Shown: one piece after another, positions 39,201 through 52,079 of the stretch
Position numbering within the stretch: the first letter of the stretch is position 1
How the letters are laid out: each line of letters starts with the position of its first letter
Assembly: GCA_051294375.1 (NCBI GenBank)
Contig: CM119263.1
Location: 29,158,079-29,222,078 of the forward strand
Direction of reading: 5' to 3'
Source of the DNA: Paraspadella gotoi
Lineage: Eukaryota > Chaetognatha
DNA length: 64,000 nt
Made by a program: the position numbers and the translations under genes
The notes under the pieces: model-generated
Seen by the model: only the letters and a program-made list of their open reading frames with translations
Database searches by the model: none
Told to the model about the DNA's origin: nothing

Positions 39201-41387
39201 TTTGTAGTCGCGATATCGGGATCGATTTTTAACAATTATTTTTTGAGTCTATTAATTTAATTTCGAAAAGTAGTTTTTTTATGCTCGAAGAATTGATACA
39301 AATAATATAAAATTTATAAAGACCGTATTTGTTCCTACTCTGTTTTAATTTTATATATTTTATATATGTCTTTGTGTTTGTTGTATTTGTTCCTAAAGCC
39401 ACAAAAAAATGGTTTGTCACATTTCTGTGGTTTAAGGTCGTTTTGTGTGAAACGCGGACGAGGACAAATCTTGGCTGATTATTTTTACTAAGTTGCGTAT
39501 TAAATTTTGATCAGAAAAATTGTTGAAAAAATGTTTCAAAGCGAATAATTTGTGAAAAGATTTTATATTTCATCGACGCATTTGATGTACAAAAGTTTAA
39601 AATATTTTTTTTTCTTTTGTTCGATTTTTTTTGTCTCTTTCTTTTTTTCTTCTTTGTTCGATTGTCGCGCTTTTGGTGTCAACCGGTGAATTTTTTTTTA
39701 AATTTTTTTTTCTGTCCTCCAAGAAAAAAAATATGGGAAAGAGGAGGAAGAGGAGGAGGAAAGAACGAAAAAGAAGAGGAAGACAAAGAAGAGGATAAAG
39801 AGAGAAAGAAGGAAATTCGAAGAAGAGGAAAAGTGAGAAGTTGAGAAAAAGATGATTAGATAACGAATCCTAGAGAGAAAATTATCTCCTAATCAGTTTC
39901 CTACTGTAGAAACCTTCAAACTGTAATGACAAACGTGTTTTAAGTTTAATATAATTGTATTTTTTTTCAATCGTAAATTGTTATGACATGTTTTAAGTTT
40001 AATACAATTGTAATTTTTTTTAAATCGTAAATTGTTATGACATCGGTGTTTTAAGTCTAGTAAGAGTATAAATTCAGATACTCTGGAACGTCGACTATAA
40101 AAGCTTTTTGTTCCAAAACTAAATTTGAATTTTCTTCTAATTTTTCTAAAAATGTATTTATCATCTGATTAATGTCAATACTTCGAGTTAGTTTGGCCCA
40201 TGGTTTTTAACTACGAATCTATCACCACCTTGTTCAATGGTTTGAAAACTTGACAGCCTCAACATTTATCTTTTGATTGAGGGGATAAATTTGGAGAAAG
40301 GAAAAAAAAAGCGCGAAACAATTAAAAAAAAATAAAAATTTAAATCGTAATTAACTACATCTGTCATTTTCGACATCTTTGTGACCTTTGAGTGAGGGTG
40401 AAAAAAATGTAAGATTGAAAGAAAAGAAGAAAGGAAGGAAAAAGAAAAAGAGAGAGAAAAAAAGAAAGAAAGAACAGAAAAAAATATGAAGAAAAGAAAA
40501 TTCAGGAAATTGAAAGAAAAATAAAAAAATAAGAAAAGATAAAAAGCAAAAAAAAAAAAAGAAAGGAAAAAGTGATGGGACAAAGAATCGCAGAAAGACA
40601 AATGGAGTTTGACAAAGATACAGAGATTAGATAAGTGGAAGGGATGAAATATAGGAAAGAAGAATTATCGATGGAAAGTGGAAAGATGGAAGGTAGAAAA
40701 TGAGAGATAAAGATGGGAAAAAGGGATAATGATAAGAGAGCATTGTGAAAGGTGGCAAATGATGGGAGAAAGAAAGTAGAAAAAAGAGACAAAAATGAAT
40801 AATGAATTCAAGAAAATAAAAAAGAAAAGAGATCTGCAATAAGAAATGACAAAGAATGAATTGAAATATGACAAAAGCCTCTCGAATGTAAAAAAGAAAA
40901 AAAAAGAAAAACCTGACTCAGGAAAAAGCAGACGAGAACGCGCCGGCGCAATGAAAAAAAAAAAGAAAGAAAAGAAAAAAAAAAGGAAAATTGGGTGCCG
41001 GTCTTCCTCCGCGCCGAAGACAAATCGACGAAATGTTTCGGGAGATAAATGGTTTTCACACGAACCCGCGAGACTCAAGTCAAGAAAAATCCGAAAAATG
41101 AACTTTTTTTTTTCGATTTTTTTTTTCGCATTTTTTTTTTCGATCAAATTTCGAGTTCACTACTTTTCGCGGAACCGAGAAGACGACTGACCTAGATCTA
41201 GGATTTTAAGGGAGGGGGGGCGGTGAGGAGAGTGGATGGGAGATGGGATGTAGAAGAGGGTGATGGGTCGTGGGGGTGATGGAGTTAGAGACGGGGAATG
41301 AAAATGGTGAATAGGAGATGGAAGGAAAGGGTTTATGAGAGAAAAGGCTGGGGATTGGGGATTGGGGAATGGGGTTGAGAAGATGCT
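39201..41387. other. Intergenic, AT-rich then purine-rich low complexity
   Basis: Upstream of the GDF8/11 start codon. Long gaaa/gga-rich stretches (39720-39850, 40400-40800) give Phe/Ser-rich or Lys/Arg-rich frames that are compositional artefacts. No gene supported. Confidence 0.6.
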
Positions 41388-41930
41388 ATGGATGAGAAGG
41401 AAAAGGAGAAATTGGAGATGGTAGGAAAAGAGAAATTGAAGATGGTAGGAAAAAAGAAATTGAAGATGGTAGGAAAAGAGAAATTTAAGTTGGTAGGAAA
41501 AAAGAAATTGAAGATGGTAGGAAAAGAGAAATTGAAGATGGTAGGAAAAGAGAAATTTAAACTAGTAAGAAATGAGAAATTGAAGATGGTAGGAAACGAG
41601 AAATTTAAGATGTTAGGAAAAGAGAAATTGAAGATGATAGGGGAAAAAAATGAAAATGGTAGGAAAAGAAAAATGGGAGTAGTAGATGAGAAAGGAAAAG
41701 AGAAATTGAAGATGGTAGGAAAAGAGAAATTGAAGAGGGTAGGAAAAGAGAAATTGAAGATGATAGGAAAAGAGAAATTGAAGATGGTAGGAAAAGAGAA
41801 ATTGAAGATGATAGGAAAAGAGAAATTGAAGATGGTAGGAAAAGAGAAATTAAAGATGGTAGGAAAAGAGAAATTGAAGATAATAGGAAAAGATAAATTG
41901 AAGATGGTTGGAAAAGAGAAAGGAAAGGGA
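41388..41930. repeat. 24-bp minisatellite encoding an octapeptide-like frame
   Basis: The unit is approximately gaagatggtaggaaaagaga + aatt, repeated about 22 times with scattered changes. Because 24 is divisible by three, one plus frame reads K-E-K-L-K-M-V-G over and over from 41388 to 41996, and the complement reads a Ser/Leu/Phe repeat. There is no splice, homology or non-repeat domain, so I treat it as a satellite. Confidence 0.88.
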
Positions 41931-42050
41931 AGGGGGAGAGAGAGAAAGGCTCAAAGGGGTGTGGGGGAGAAGAAAATGGAGAGAGATGATGATTAGGGGA
42001 GAATTTGATAGCAGGTTGAGGGAAAGGGGAAAAATTGAAACTTGACAAGT

Positions 42051-42052
<2 letters not shown>

Positions 42053-42110
<58 letters not shown>
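42053..42110. repeat. (AG)n microsatellite
   Basis: ag run with an aaa interruption near its start, followed by more ga-rich DNA to about 42310. Confidence 0.92.
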
Positions 42111-42112
<2 letters not shown>

Positions 42113-42319
42113 TTAACGGGGATGAGGTAAAGTGAAAGGTTTTCTGAACGATAGAAATTTATATGGATTGTTGTCACGAAATTGTTGGGGCCCGACGAGG
42201 GAGAAATAGAGAGAGAAAGAGAAAGAGATGTAGATATGGAGAAATAGAAAAAGAAAGAAATAGAAAAAAAAATAGAGAGAACGAAAAAGAGAGAGAGAAA
42301 ACAAATGCGAGAGAGAGAA

Positions 42320-43110
42320 ATGGTTTATTCGGTCCTGAGTGGCCCCGGAATCGGCATCGGTCTGAAGTGGGTCGAAAATATGGCGTCCCGGCATCCGGCC
42401 TCTGATTTCCGGAAAGGAGGTTTTCGTCGGAACTCACGAAATCCAAAAATCAAAGGACATTTTTTTTGGGGGGGGGGTTTAATGCGTTCCCTCTTTATCT
42501 TTCTATTTTTGACTTTATCTCTTCTTCCTCTTTTTATCTCTCTCTCTTTCTCTTTTGATCTTTCTCTTTCTTTCTCTCTTCTTTATATCCCTCATCTCAT
42601 ATCTATTCTATCATTTGTATTTTATAAATATATGTACTCACTATCAAGGCCATTTCAATTTTGATTGTACTTTTTCCCCCTTTTTTTTATAAATTTTAAC
42701 CATCTGGTGTTTTGTTTATCAAAGAATAACTCAGAAAAATGCATTGTAAAACCATTGTGTTTAGCCAACTAAAATAACCTGAACTAATCGTAAAGATTTG
42801 CGCAGTCTGATATAATTTTAGTTTCGATCATTGATATAATATAATTCATTTTATCATTTTATGATATATCATTTTTCAGGTCAGGGCCTGAAGATCCTCA
42901 TTCAATCCCGTTCGAACCCCATTTTCTTTGTGAGGAGGTCCCAGCGCACGCGCACCTGTTATTTATCACTGGAGGTGCGCGTGCACCTGTTATTTTTAAT
43001 CCTCGTTCTTTTCAATTCACACCCAAGGACATCAACCACGAAAAAAAAGTATTCTTGGGCGGCTCTCCGGCTGGATTCGCCGAAAACCAGCTGATGTGAA
43101 AAAAATATGT
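42320..43110. other. Two GC-richer islands without supported genes
   Basis: 42325-42450 and 42880-43100 are richer in GC than their surroundings. The second contains a twice-repeated gcacctgttattt (an E-box CACCTG each time) and an inverted cacgcgcac / gtgcgcgtg pair. Neither shows a domain or paired splice sites. Possible regulatory DNA or old repeat fragments. Confidence 0.35.
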
Positions 43111-43190
43111 GATGAAAAAAAAATTGGTGAAAAAAAAACCTGTGAAGAGAGAGAGATGATAAATGTTTTCGCAAGAGATTTAACGTGATT

Positions 43191-43348
<158 letters not shown>

Positions 43349-43537
43349 TAGAAGGTTATTTGGTTCGAATTGCGCTCTCACTCTTTTTTAATTGATTTGT
43401 GTCAAGATTGACAAGAAAGTTTAAATTTGCTCGACGTCGCTAATCATTTGCTTCTTCTAAGTTTTTTTCTCTGCACTGAAGGATTGTTAGTTACGCAGAT
43501 GAGACATTTGCGAGCCTATATCTGCCTTTCTCTCTCT

Positions 43538-43596
<59 letters not shown>

Positions 43597-43599
43597 CCA

Positions 43600-44462
43600 T
43601 AATAGCGCACAGTTTTACATTTAAAACTCATTAATCGAAAGTAAACGAGGGAAAAGCTTCTGACAACGAAGCCAATAATTGTTAAATTTTTGTACTAAAG
43701 TTAAGTTTTATTTGATACAAACTTCTGCAATTTCTTCTCCGTAAGGATTTTGCTGATGATCTAAAAATCGATAGGAAAGAAAAATGTGTTGCCTCAAATG
43801 GTCAAATACGATTCGAACTGAAGTCCTTGTTGACTTAACATTTAACAATCTCGTTTTTGGAGCAGATGAAATTAACAATTCACTTTAGAAGATATAAAAA
43901 AAACTTAACTGATACTATGTGTATTTTCGCGACTTCTTCAACACAACGGCGTTTTCTCTTTCATCAAATATCAGATCTGAATCCAGCTGTTTCAATAATC
44001 TTTGAGAAACTTGACTGTTTGCGAATAATTAAATAAAGAAAAAATGAGCTTTGAAGTTTATATTTAAATTAAGATATGATTATTTGTTAAAAAAGCGCCA
44101 TTGAAATAATGAACGAAAAATGACAGGAATGGTCAGGTTGGACATTGGGCAAACAATATTTGTCGTCGGCCATTCATTTAAAACTCATTTTGAAAAAAAA
44201 AATACAGATTTTATGCAGAAAGTCAGGCGAAATATTGCTAAAAATATTTCCAGAGGGTTGCATCGGTTGCTGTGAACTGTTTTTTTAGTGTGGACGGACT
44301 CAAGAATCTGAGTTCACGGCAAAAAGTGAAAGTGATTGAGGTTTGAAAAAAGAAAAACCTCGATAAAATTGAAAGAGAAAAAAAAGTCCAGGCATGAAGA
44401 TTAAGAGCGTAAATGCTTCGATTATAACTAATAACTAATAACTAATTAAATATTGAATCCTT
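43600..44462. other. Intergenic AT-rich stretch
   Basis: No exon or repeat is recognised between the ct-rich block and the 3' end of the next minus-strand gene. Confidence 0.55.
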
Positions 44463-44468
44463 TTTATT
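44463..44468 (-). terminator. Poly(A) signal of the unknown five-exon gene
   Basis: AATAAA on the minus strand about 23 bases past the stop at 44491. Confidence 0.6.
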
Positions 44469-44490
44469 ATTTAATAATGCACATTCTCTC

Positions 44491-47400
44491 TCAATGCCTG
44501 AACCAAGTGGACGGACAACTCAAGAGTCCGCTGCTGTAATCCCGCGGCAGACGAAATTCTCCGGAAGCGAAAGGCGGCGGGAGCAGCGCGCGCTGCAGCG
44601 TCTCCCTGCTGACACTGACGCCCTTTTCCTTGAGTCGATCGTGAATCTCCTCGCACTCGAAGACCCGGCGCGAGTTTGACCACATCGGCGTTCGGCGCCG
44701 GGTCGACATCCGGATCACGTCGGCGTCGTCGTCATCGTCGATGAGATCCTGCGACGACGCCGCTCTACGCAACGCCTCCATCTTGCGGACGCAATCCGAA
44801 GCTCTGGGGACGTGGGGCTTCTTCTCTCGATCCTTAGTTGGTGGGGTAGGGGGGAGGGAGAAAGTTTGAGAAATAAGAACTGATGATTCGTAAAATTAAT
44901 TCAGTCGACGCTTTTGACTTTTGATGCTCTTTTGTTATAAACAAAGGAAAATATGGAAAACAATTGTCAAGTGACCTCTGGCGAGGTATTTGAATAGAAA
45001 ATTTTGATTTGGAGTAATTTCTTAATTCAATTAAAAAGCCATCGCAGATGGGATCGGATCCCCGACTCGGGTAGAATCCGCCGGAAGCCGGATTGGACTC
45101 TCTCATTGGACGAACCACCAAGTGAATCGACCAATCAGAACTCGCACGGATTAATTAACAAAAAATTCAAAATCAAAATGGCTCCTAAAGCAGTTAAACT
45201 GCAAGCGGAAACTAAGTATGATCATAAAGATGTTACGTAAATGTTTCAATTCGCTCATCGCATATGGGATATGAACTAATTCAGCAGTATAATCGCGGCT
45301 CCCAAATCATTTCGAGATCAAATCTCCAATCAAATCTCCAATCTCAAACGATTAAATAATTAATCAATAATAAAAAAAATCCCCTATTCTACCTGTAGCC
45401 TGGCCGAGTAATATTCTTCCGGATCGACCCGCATGGGCGTAAAGAGACTTCCGTTCTTTAATTGACGAGCGGAAGCTTTGATCCTCGCAGATTCGGCGCG
45501 AGTTCTCGACGCCGATGGCGCCACTTTGGAATCGACGCCAGATCTAGGCGCCGACGACCCCGCTTTGGAATCGGCGCCAGAACTGGACGCCGGCGAGGCC
45601 GCCTTTCCATCCGCGCGCGTCTTGGCCGAGTGGGCGCGCCGGTCTGCGAAAGGCGCCGGTGTTTCCGCTTCTTTTCTCGATTCCGTCGCGGATCGAACGC
45701 GCCGCTGGGGACTCGTCGTTGTCGTCGTCGTTATGGCATCAATATTCTCATCACCCTCCAGGGCTACTCCTTTCTCCCTACCTTCCTCCTCCGCCCATTC
45801 TCCTTCCCTCTCGTAAATCCCTCTCTCCCTCCTCGTCCTCTCTTCTTCCTCCTCCTCCACCTCCTCTTTCTCTTCCGCCATCTGCTTCATCCTCGACGAC
45901 AGATGCCGCAGCACCTCCACGTTCTTCTGCCGCGGAGGCGGATATTCGCTCAGCGTCCGTCGCGTCGCCTCCTCCTCCTGTTCGCGCATAATGGACACGA
46001 GGGTCTCGACCTGGAGGAGTTATTAGTGAATCGTTGAGTTCATCAATCTCATTTGCATATTGTAGCATTATGAAATATTTTATTCCGCTGCCTTTGATTT
46101 TCTAAATACAGTAAGAGGGTTATATTTTTAAGGATTTATCTATTACTAAGTATTAGTCAAAAAAAAAAAGAGTCGTTTTTGACGACTATGCCCTTTCGGG
46201 CCCACCTCTTAACTAACATAGGTAGCCATTATGTTAACAATACTCAATGGTTATCTCTTCCACAGTCTCAAAAAAGAATCAATTGAGTAAATCGATACCT
46301 CTCCGTTTTTCTTCATTTTCGATCTGGTTTTAGATTTTAGCCCGATCGACGTCGTCGTCATCGTCGTCGGCGTCGTCGGTTCCGGACGATAACTTCCAAG
46401 AACCGGCTCTTCTTTCTTTTCCCTGGATTCAAAGAGAGACGCAAGAGAAATGAACAAACTTTAAAAAAACAAATCAACATTCTTAAACTTATGAAGAAAT
46501 AAAACAATGAATAAATAAATAATAAAAAATCAGCAAACAAATAAACATACGACAAAAAACCAAAATAAACATAAACAAAAACACAAGTACAAAACAAAAA
46601 ATAACCAAAAAAAAACAGCAAAAAATAAACAAACAAAAAATTGTGAACAAAAAAACACAAACAAATCAGCAAACAAAACAAGACAAAAAAGAAAAGAAAA
46701 ACAAACAAACCATACCAACCAAAAACAAAAACAAAACACAACAGACAAAAAAAAAACAAAACGAGTCAAAAACAAAAAAAAACAAAACAGATCAACCAAA
46801 AACAAAACAAAAAGGAAAACAAACCCTAACCGACCCAAACCTCCTAACCTCGCCCTCCGTCTCGCTTTCCCTCCGTGAATCTGTGAGGCTTTGATCGGCG
46901 CCGCTGATTTCATTCTCTCCTTCTTGGGCGACGCGTCTCTCACTCGCGTCCCGGCGACGGTGGGCGCGGCGAAGGCGCCGGATCGAGACCGAGAGGACAG
47001 TGTTGCCGTGCCGGATCTGGATTGGCTCGCGCCGTGCCAGTCCGTGCCGGCAGCGATGCGATCTTTTGTTCTGATCTCTTCTTTGGGATACAACGAGTCG
47101 GTCGAGCCTTTGGTTCTTAACCGAGCCACGGCGCCGACGCTGCCGGCGACGACGCCAACCCCTCCACCTCCCCCACCGTTCCCCCAACTCCCTCCGAAAC
47201 TCTTCGTCCGTCTAAGACTTCGCCTGTTGCCACTATCGTCCACAGCAACGGCGCCGCCCAGCATGATGTTGAGGACCAACTCCGGCTTCTCTATCTTCGT
47301 CTCTTCTTCGAGGCCTTCGTCGACCATCGCCGTCTCCTGGACCTCCTCCGAACCGCCCTCGGTGATCCTCTCCGCGGTCTCCTCTTCTCGGCTGCGACGC

Positions 47401-48641
47401 CGCGTCGGCGCCACCAGCAGCTGCGGGCGTCGAGCGGCGGGCGACTCGAAGGGTTCGGCGGCGGCGACGAAGACTTTGGGGGCGCAGAGTCGTTTGGAAG
47501 AAGGAGGAGGAGGAGGAGGAGGATGTTGAGGAGGAGGCGAGAGATCGACGGTAGAGGGCGAAGGGCGAACGAAGGCGGAGGCGACGCGGATGGGTGTTCG
47601 TCCTCGACCTCCAACGCCTCGTCGAACGGAGAGATCTTCGGCAACGCGATCGTCGGCTTCTTTTTGAAAGGCCGCGCGGAGGGCGTCGACGGAGCGACTC
47701 CTGATATAGTTGGTGGATTGCTTTTGATTGATAGATTGAGACTTTTTGCATATTGAGTGATTGTTTAATATATTCTTTGATTCAATTGTAGATGACTAGA
47801 TTCAATGACTGACTCTTGAGTGACTGACCGACTTGATTTTTTCGATTGTAACTTACCTCCTAAAGTTTTTGTTTTTATTCTTTTGCATTTGATTTTTCGG
47901 TTTAATCTCGTATCCGGTGGCGAACCCCGTTTCTCCGTTGCCAGAGGCCAATCCGAACGCTGGCGCTGCACCGGACGCCGCTCCAGACAGCGCCAGACTT
48001 GGGACCTCCGCCGACGCTACCATCGAACCCAGCGCCGCCCGACCCGCTCCAGCGGCAACAGTGGACAATCGTCTCATGGCCGAGGACGTGCGACGCAACC
48101 ATTCGCCGCCGCCGCCACAGCCTAGACTCGAAGAACTCGCGGATCGTGAGAGAGATTCGTGACGTGGCGATGAGGGGCCGACCATTCGTGCCGCGCGGGC
48201 AACAACCCCTCTGGCCGAGGGTCGCGAGCCTTTGCCTTTAAATCCCGATGGCGGCTTTTGGCAAGAGATGGAATCGTCGAATGTTGGGCCCTTTGCGCAT
48301 GCGCAATCGTCCGATGACTTTTCGTTGTGAGTCGTCGCTTTTTCCCGCTGCTCCGAAGGAACTGTCCTCGCCTTGGCCCGGTCCTCTGAGTTCAGGTCCT
48401 TCGCCCGGTCTGCACGGTCTGCCAGGGCAGGCTCATTGCACGAACGATTCACGAACGGAAAGTTAAATTCGTTGGAGCCGCAAGGACTGGAGCAAGGCGC
48501 CGAGGGAGATCCGTTGGAGCAAGGGGAGGTTGGGGGAGCGATAGAGCAATTTAAGGCTGGAGACATGCTGGAGTTAATCCCGACGGAAGAGACTGAGAAG
48601 AAAGGAGTGACTGAGGAGAACCTCTGGGTGTCTGGGGACAT
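44491..48641 (-). CDS. Unknown protein, about 906 residues, mostly disordered with a conserved-looking C-terminus
   Basis: Exons 48641-47857 (first ATG), 47700-46849, 46422-46299, 46010-45393 and 44832-44491 (stop) join in matching phase at all four junctions, with GTAAGT or similar donors. The product is hydrophilic: Ser/Arg-rich N-terminus, Pro runs, a Gly run, a Glu-rich coiled-coil-like stretch in exon 4 (EEKEEVEEEEEERTRRERG), Ala/Ser/Lys repeats, then a compact C-terminal part in exon 5 (MWSNSRRVFECEEIHDRLKE, KGVSVSRETLQRALLPP) that looks folded. No signal peptide or membrane segment is seen, so it is probably intracellular. I do not recognise the family and assign no function. The start is the first in-frame ATG of exon 1, but the frame stays open upstream, so another 5' exon may exist. 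Confidence 0.65.
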
Positions 48642-50059
48642 GACGGAGCTAAAAAGATCGAGATTCTTGGGTCTTGTTGAGTAGAGCGAGAAAAGTTTGG
48701 ACCGGAAAATAAAGGAGTAACATCGTGAGCGTGGATTTTATTTTCAGCGATTGTTAAATTTGTTTGTGTGGATGCTGTAGAGTTTTTTTATTTTTTTCTA
48801 ATTTCTTCCCCGCTGGATTAAAATTTGCTTTTTTATGCCATAGCAGTTCCTTTCAATTCCCTATCCAAAATTTGAGTCCACGAAGATTTCAATAAACTTG
48901 CCAAAGACTTTTAATTCTCAGACAAATATAAAAAAATTTCGAGTTACATTCTTTATTTCAAAAAATTTTCGAGTTACATTCTTTATTTCAATTTGTTTTT
49001 TTTTTTTAAATTCAATTCTCATTTTTACATCTAAAGCTTTTTCTTCAAGCGACTCTCTCTCTTCGAAAGACTCATAGATTTGTTATTGTACGGTTGCCTG
49101 GCAACGGATTCTCTCTCCGAAAAGACTCAAGCTCTTTTTTTTTTAAATGTTAGTATGACGTTTTGATTTTTTCTTCGCGTTGTTATTTTGTAAGAGCGGT
49201 TCGTTATCAATATGTTAGTAACTTTAAAACAATTCAGTCAAGACATGTTTTTGATGAAGCTTAAAAATAAAATCGCTTGTCCCAAAACTTGCCGTCGAAG
49301 CCGAAGGAGTTCTTATGTCTTTTGTCTAATTTCAGTGTTTCGGTTTTATAATGAAAGGTGGCTTTGTTCAAACGAGAATGAGAGAAGAGCTTGTAATATT
49401 CTTATTAATTTCCGTAAAAGGTAGATAAAGACGAAATCAATTACTCATACATATATCTATACCTACATATTGTAGCCCAAAAAAAATTATTTAAACTGAC
49501 TAGTGACTAGAACAAAAACAATTTTTGACGTTTTTTGTTGGTAAAACTAAAAGTGTATTCGTTTGTTTGTTTTAAAAAAATGGACAAATAATGCGGGGAT
49601 TAGGGAATTGAAGCAAGGTAGTTTGTAATGTAGCTTAGCTTTAAGCCACATAGAGCAGCGATCGGTATACAATGAAAAATTCGATTTTAAACCGAAATGT
49701 TTAAATGTTTAAATTGCAGTTGATATGGGGTATATTTCAATTACAAGGTTAAGGCTCTAAAATTAAATGAATTTAAATAGGATTGGTCTTAAAAAATTCA
49801 ATTTTGGAGTTTTGGGCGAACACATTTAAAGTATTTGAATTCCTGAAATGGAATTTAATATATTTAAATTTTACACAGTGTAATTTTATACTTCATGTGT
49901 GTGAACGAAAGCTTATTTTTAAATAAATCATAAGACAAATCACGGATAGCGCTCGTTGAACCCTGAAAGGAGCAAATCATGGGACGATTCACATCGTTTC
50001 TCAATACAAAATTATAAAACGAAATTAAGTTGTCAATTATAGTTTCAGCGTGATTAGTT
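48642..50059. other. Intergenic AT-rich stretch
   Basis: It includes the upstream region of the unknown gene. A 30-base direct duplication of tttcgagttacattctttatttcaa lies at 48938-48992. No gene supported. Confidence 0.55.
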
Positions 50060-50520
50060 CCTTCCTCCTCATTCTCCTCCCTCTTTCTTATTCTCCATCC
50101 TCTTCCTCCTGATTCTTATTCCTCCTACTCATTCTCCTCTATCTTCCTCCTCATTCTTATTCCTCCTTCTTATTCTCCTTCCTCTTCCTCCTCATTCTTA
50201 TTCCTCCTCTCATTCCTCCTCCTAATTCTTATTCCTCCTTTCTCTTCTCCTTCCCTTCCTCCTCATTCTTATTTCTCCTTCTCATGTCTCCTTCCTCTTT
50301 CCTCCTAATTCTTATTCTTCCTTCTCATTCTCCTTCCTTTCCTCCTCATTCTATTTCTCCTTCTCATTCTCCTTCCTCTTCCTCCTAATTCTTATTCCTC
50401 CTTCTCATTCTCCTTCCTCTTCCTCCTGATTCTTATTCCTCCTTCTCATTCTCCTCCCTCTTCCTCCTCATTCTTATTCCTCCTCCTCATTCTCCTCCCT
50501 CCTCCTCCTCCCTTTCCTCC
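50060..50520. repeat. TCC-rich imperfect minisatellite
   Basis: Repeated blocks of ttcctcctcattcttattcc and ccttctcattctcc. It overlaps the stop codon and last codons of the bHLH gene, which therefore ends in a Glu/Gly tail supplied by the repeat. Confidence 0.85.
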
Positions 50521-50651
50521 CCCATCATTTCCGCCAAAGCCCCGATGTAGCGAGCAGCGTATCTGAGGATCTTGATCTTGGGAAGTTTCGTGTCTGAGGG
50601 GACGCTGGGAAGCCGCAGCCTGAAAAGGTAAGTTCGTTTGAATGTGAGAGA

Positions 50652-50700
<49 letters not shown>

Positions 50701-51596
50701 TCACGCCCACCTGAGCGCCTCGAAGGCGGCGTTCAACTTCCTCGTCCGCCTCTTCTCCTTCGTCAGCGATCCGAGGGCGCTGCAGGAGCAGGCCGTCCTC
50801 CGCTTCGGCTTACAGCAGACGCGCCCCGGTGCAGCGGAGCTGGATGCAGCGTCGGAGGCAGAAACGGCGGACTTCGGGACTGCGCATGCGCGGCGCGGAG
50901 AGTTTTTGAGAAGAGGAACGCCGGAAGTTTTTGGCGCCGTTTTTTTCTCGGCGAATGAAGACGACGCCGTCGATGGAATCGTCTGAGGTGGAGACTGTAG
51001 TTGTTGTTGTTGTTGTTGTATTTTGGACGATGTCATCGGGTCTGAAGCGAATCCATAAAGGTCTCGGTCCGAATGAGACTTTAAACTCGAAGTGGGTGCG
51101 AATGCCGCAGAGTTCCACGAGGTCTTTGCACCCGCGTCAGGTCGCGAGTTTTCTGTCATAGTCTTCCGCTCCGAATCAAGGGTTTGGATTGAGGATTCAG
51201 AGGCGCTGCTCACGGCGTCGCTGATGTCTTCGTCTTCGCGGACACCGCCGCCGCCGCCGCCGCCGCCGCCACCGCCACCGCCGCCACCGTCGCTACCCCA
51301 ATCGCCTACACGGTTGCAGTGCCAGCATAGACAGCGTCCGCGATGCCCGATCAATTGTCGGGCGCCTCCGACCGGAATGATCTCGTTGGACGACGCGAGG
51401 CTGACGGCAGCAGCGTCCGAATTTCGCGGCGCTGCGGCCTCGCGAACGGCGGCGCTGTTAACGCCGCTGTTCGCCCAAACGCGAGGGCGGGAGTAGAAAG
51501 GGGCAGAAGAAGAAGAGGAAGAGGAGGAGGAGGAGGAGGAGGGAGGGAAAGCGAATCGAGAATCGAATCTTTGATGTGAAGACCAATTCCATTTTC
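50487..51596 (-). CDS. Basic helix-loop-helix transcription factor (last two exons)
   Basis: Exon 51596-50711 ends in the basic region and helix 1 (TKEKRRTRKLNAAFEALR) at donor AG|GTGGGC. Exon 50619-50487 supplies the loop and helix 2 (PSVPSDTKLPKIKILRYAAR, then YIGAL) and a stop. The intron falls at the end of helix 1 and phases match. The basic region keeps the DNA-contacting Glu (K-E-K-R-R), so E-box binding in the nucleus is expected. Helix 2 resembles neurogenin, HAND and MyoD families about equally (DTKL-x-KIK as in HAND, LPK and ILR-x-A-x-RYI as in MyoD), so I only place it among the tissue-specific class II (group A) factors. Upstream lie Ser, Gly and Gln runs and a Cys-rich patch (VCCKPKRRTACSCSA). 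The exon begins at a CTCAG acceptor after a long pyrimidine tract, so more coding sequence lies 5', plausibly the exon at 52814-52292. Confidence 0.82.
50645..50701. repeat. (AG)n-rich microsatellite in the bHLH intron
   Basis: Fills most of the 91-base intron that splits the bHLH domain (50620-50710). On the minus strand it forms the pyrimidine-rich tract before the acceptor. Confidence 0.9.
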
Positions 51597-51689
51597 CTGA
51601 GAGGAGGAGGAGGAGGAGGAGGAAGAGGAGGAGAAAGGAATTGGTGAAAGTCACGATAATTTTATCTGAACATTGAGTTTTCCAACGAA

Positions 51690-51769
<80 letters not shown>

Positions 51770-51779
51770 TATTATATTA
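51690..51779. repeat. (ATT)n microsatellite
   Basis: About thirty att units in the interval between the bHLH exon and the upstream Ser/Gly-rich exon. Confidence 0.96.
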
Positions 51780-52079
51780 CACTTCCTGTCAAACTAAAAT
51801 TTGGAACGGGGGCAATAAGAATATTTAAAGAAATTAAAATCTTAAGATAATAATCTTAATCATAATCTTAATAAAGAAGACAACACTAACATCCCTCTTC
51901 CCATTACATTATAAAAGCAAATACATTAAATAAAATTAAATTAATTAAGTCTATAAAAATACTTATAGATATGCAGTGAAATATATTAAACTTTTACTTT
52001 CATTTTTAAATTCAATCCAATTTAGTAAAACAAGTAATCTAGCATTTTTTTATAAATACCAAAAACTAGTTTAAAATTA

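Noticed and set aside
41388-41996. 202-residue repeat-encoded protein
   Set aside because: The frame is explained by the 24-bp period. There is no unique sequence, splice site or homology.
42890-42960. tRNA gene or SINE suggested by cccgttcgaacccca near 42908
   Set aside because: A B-box-like word only. No A box at proper spacing, no cloverleaf and no match to the SINE body.
46530-46759. Hydrophobic C-terminal extension of the unknown gene's second exon
   Set aside because: It is intron read-through beyond the donor at 46848 into an aacaaa-rich tract; splicing to 46422 keeps the phase.
50701-51654. Leucine-rich signal peptide at the start of the bHLH exon frame
   Set aside because: The leucine run is the polypyrimidine tract of the splice acceptor ending at 51597, and the apparent start is GTG.
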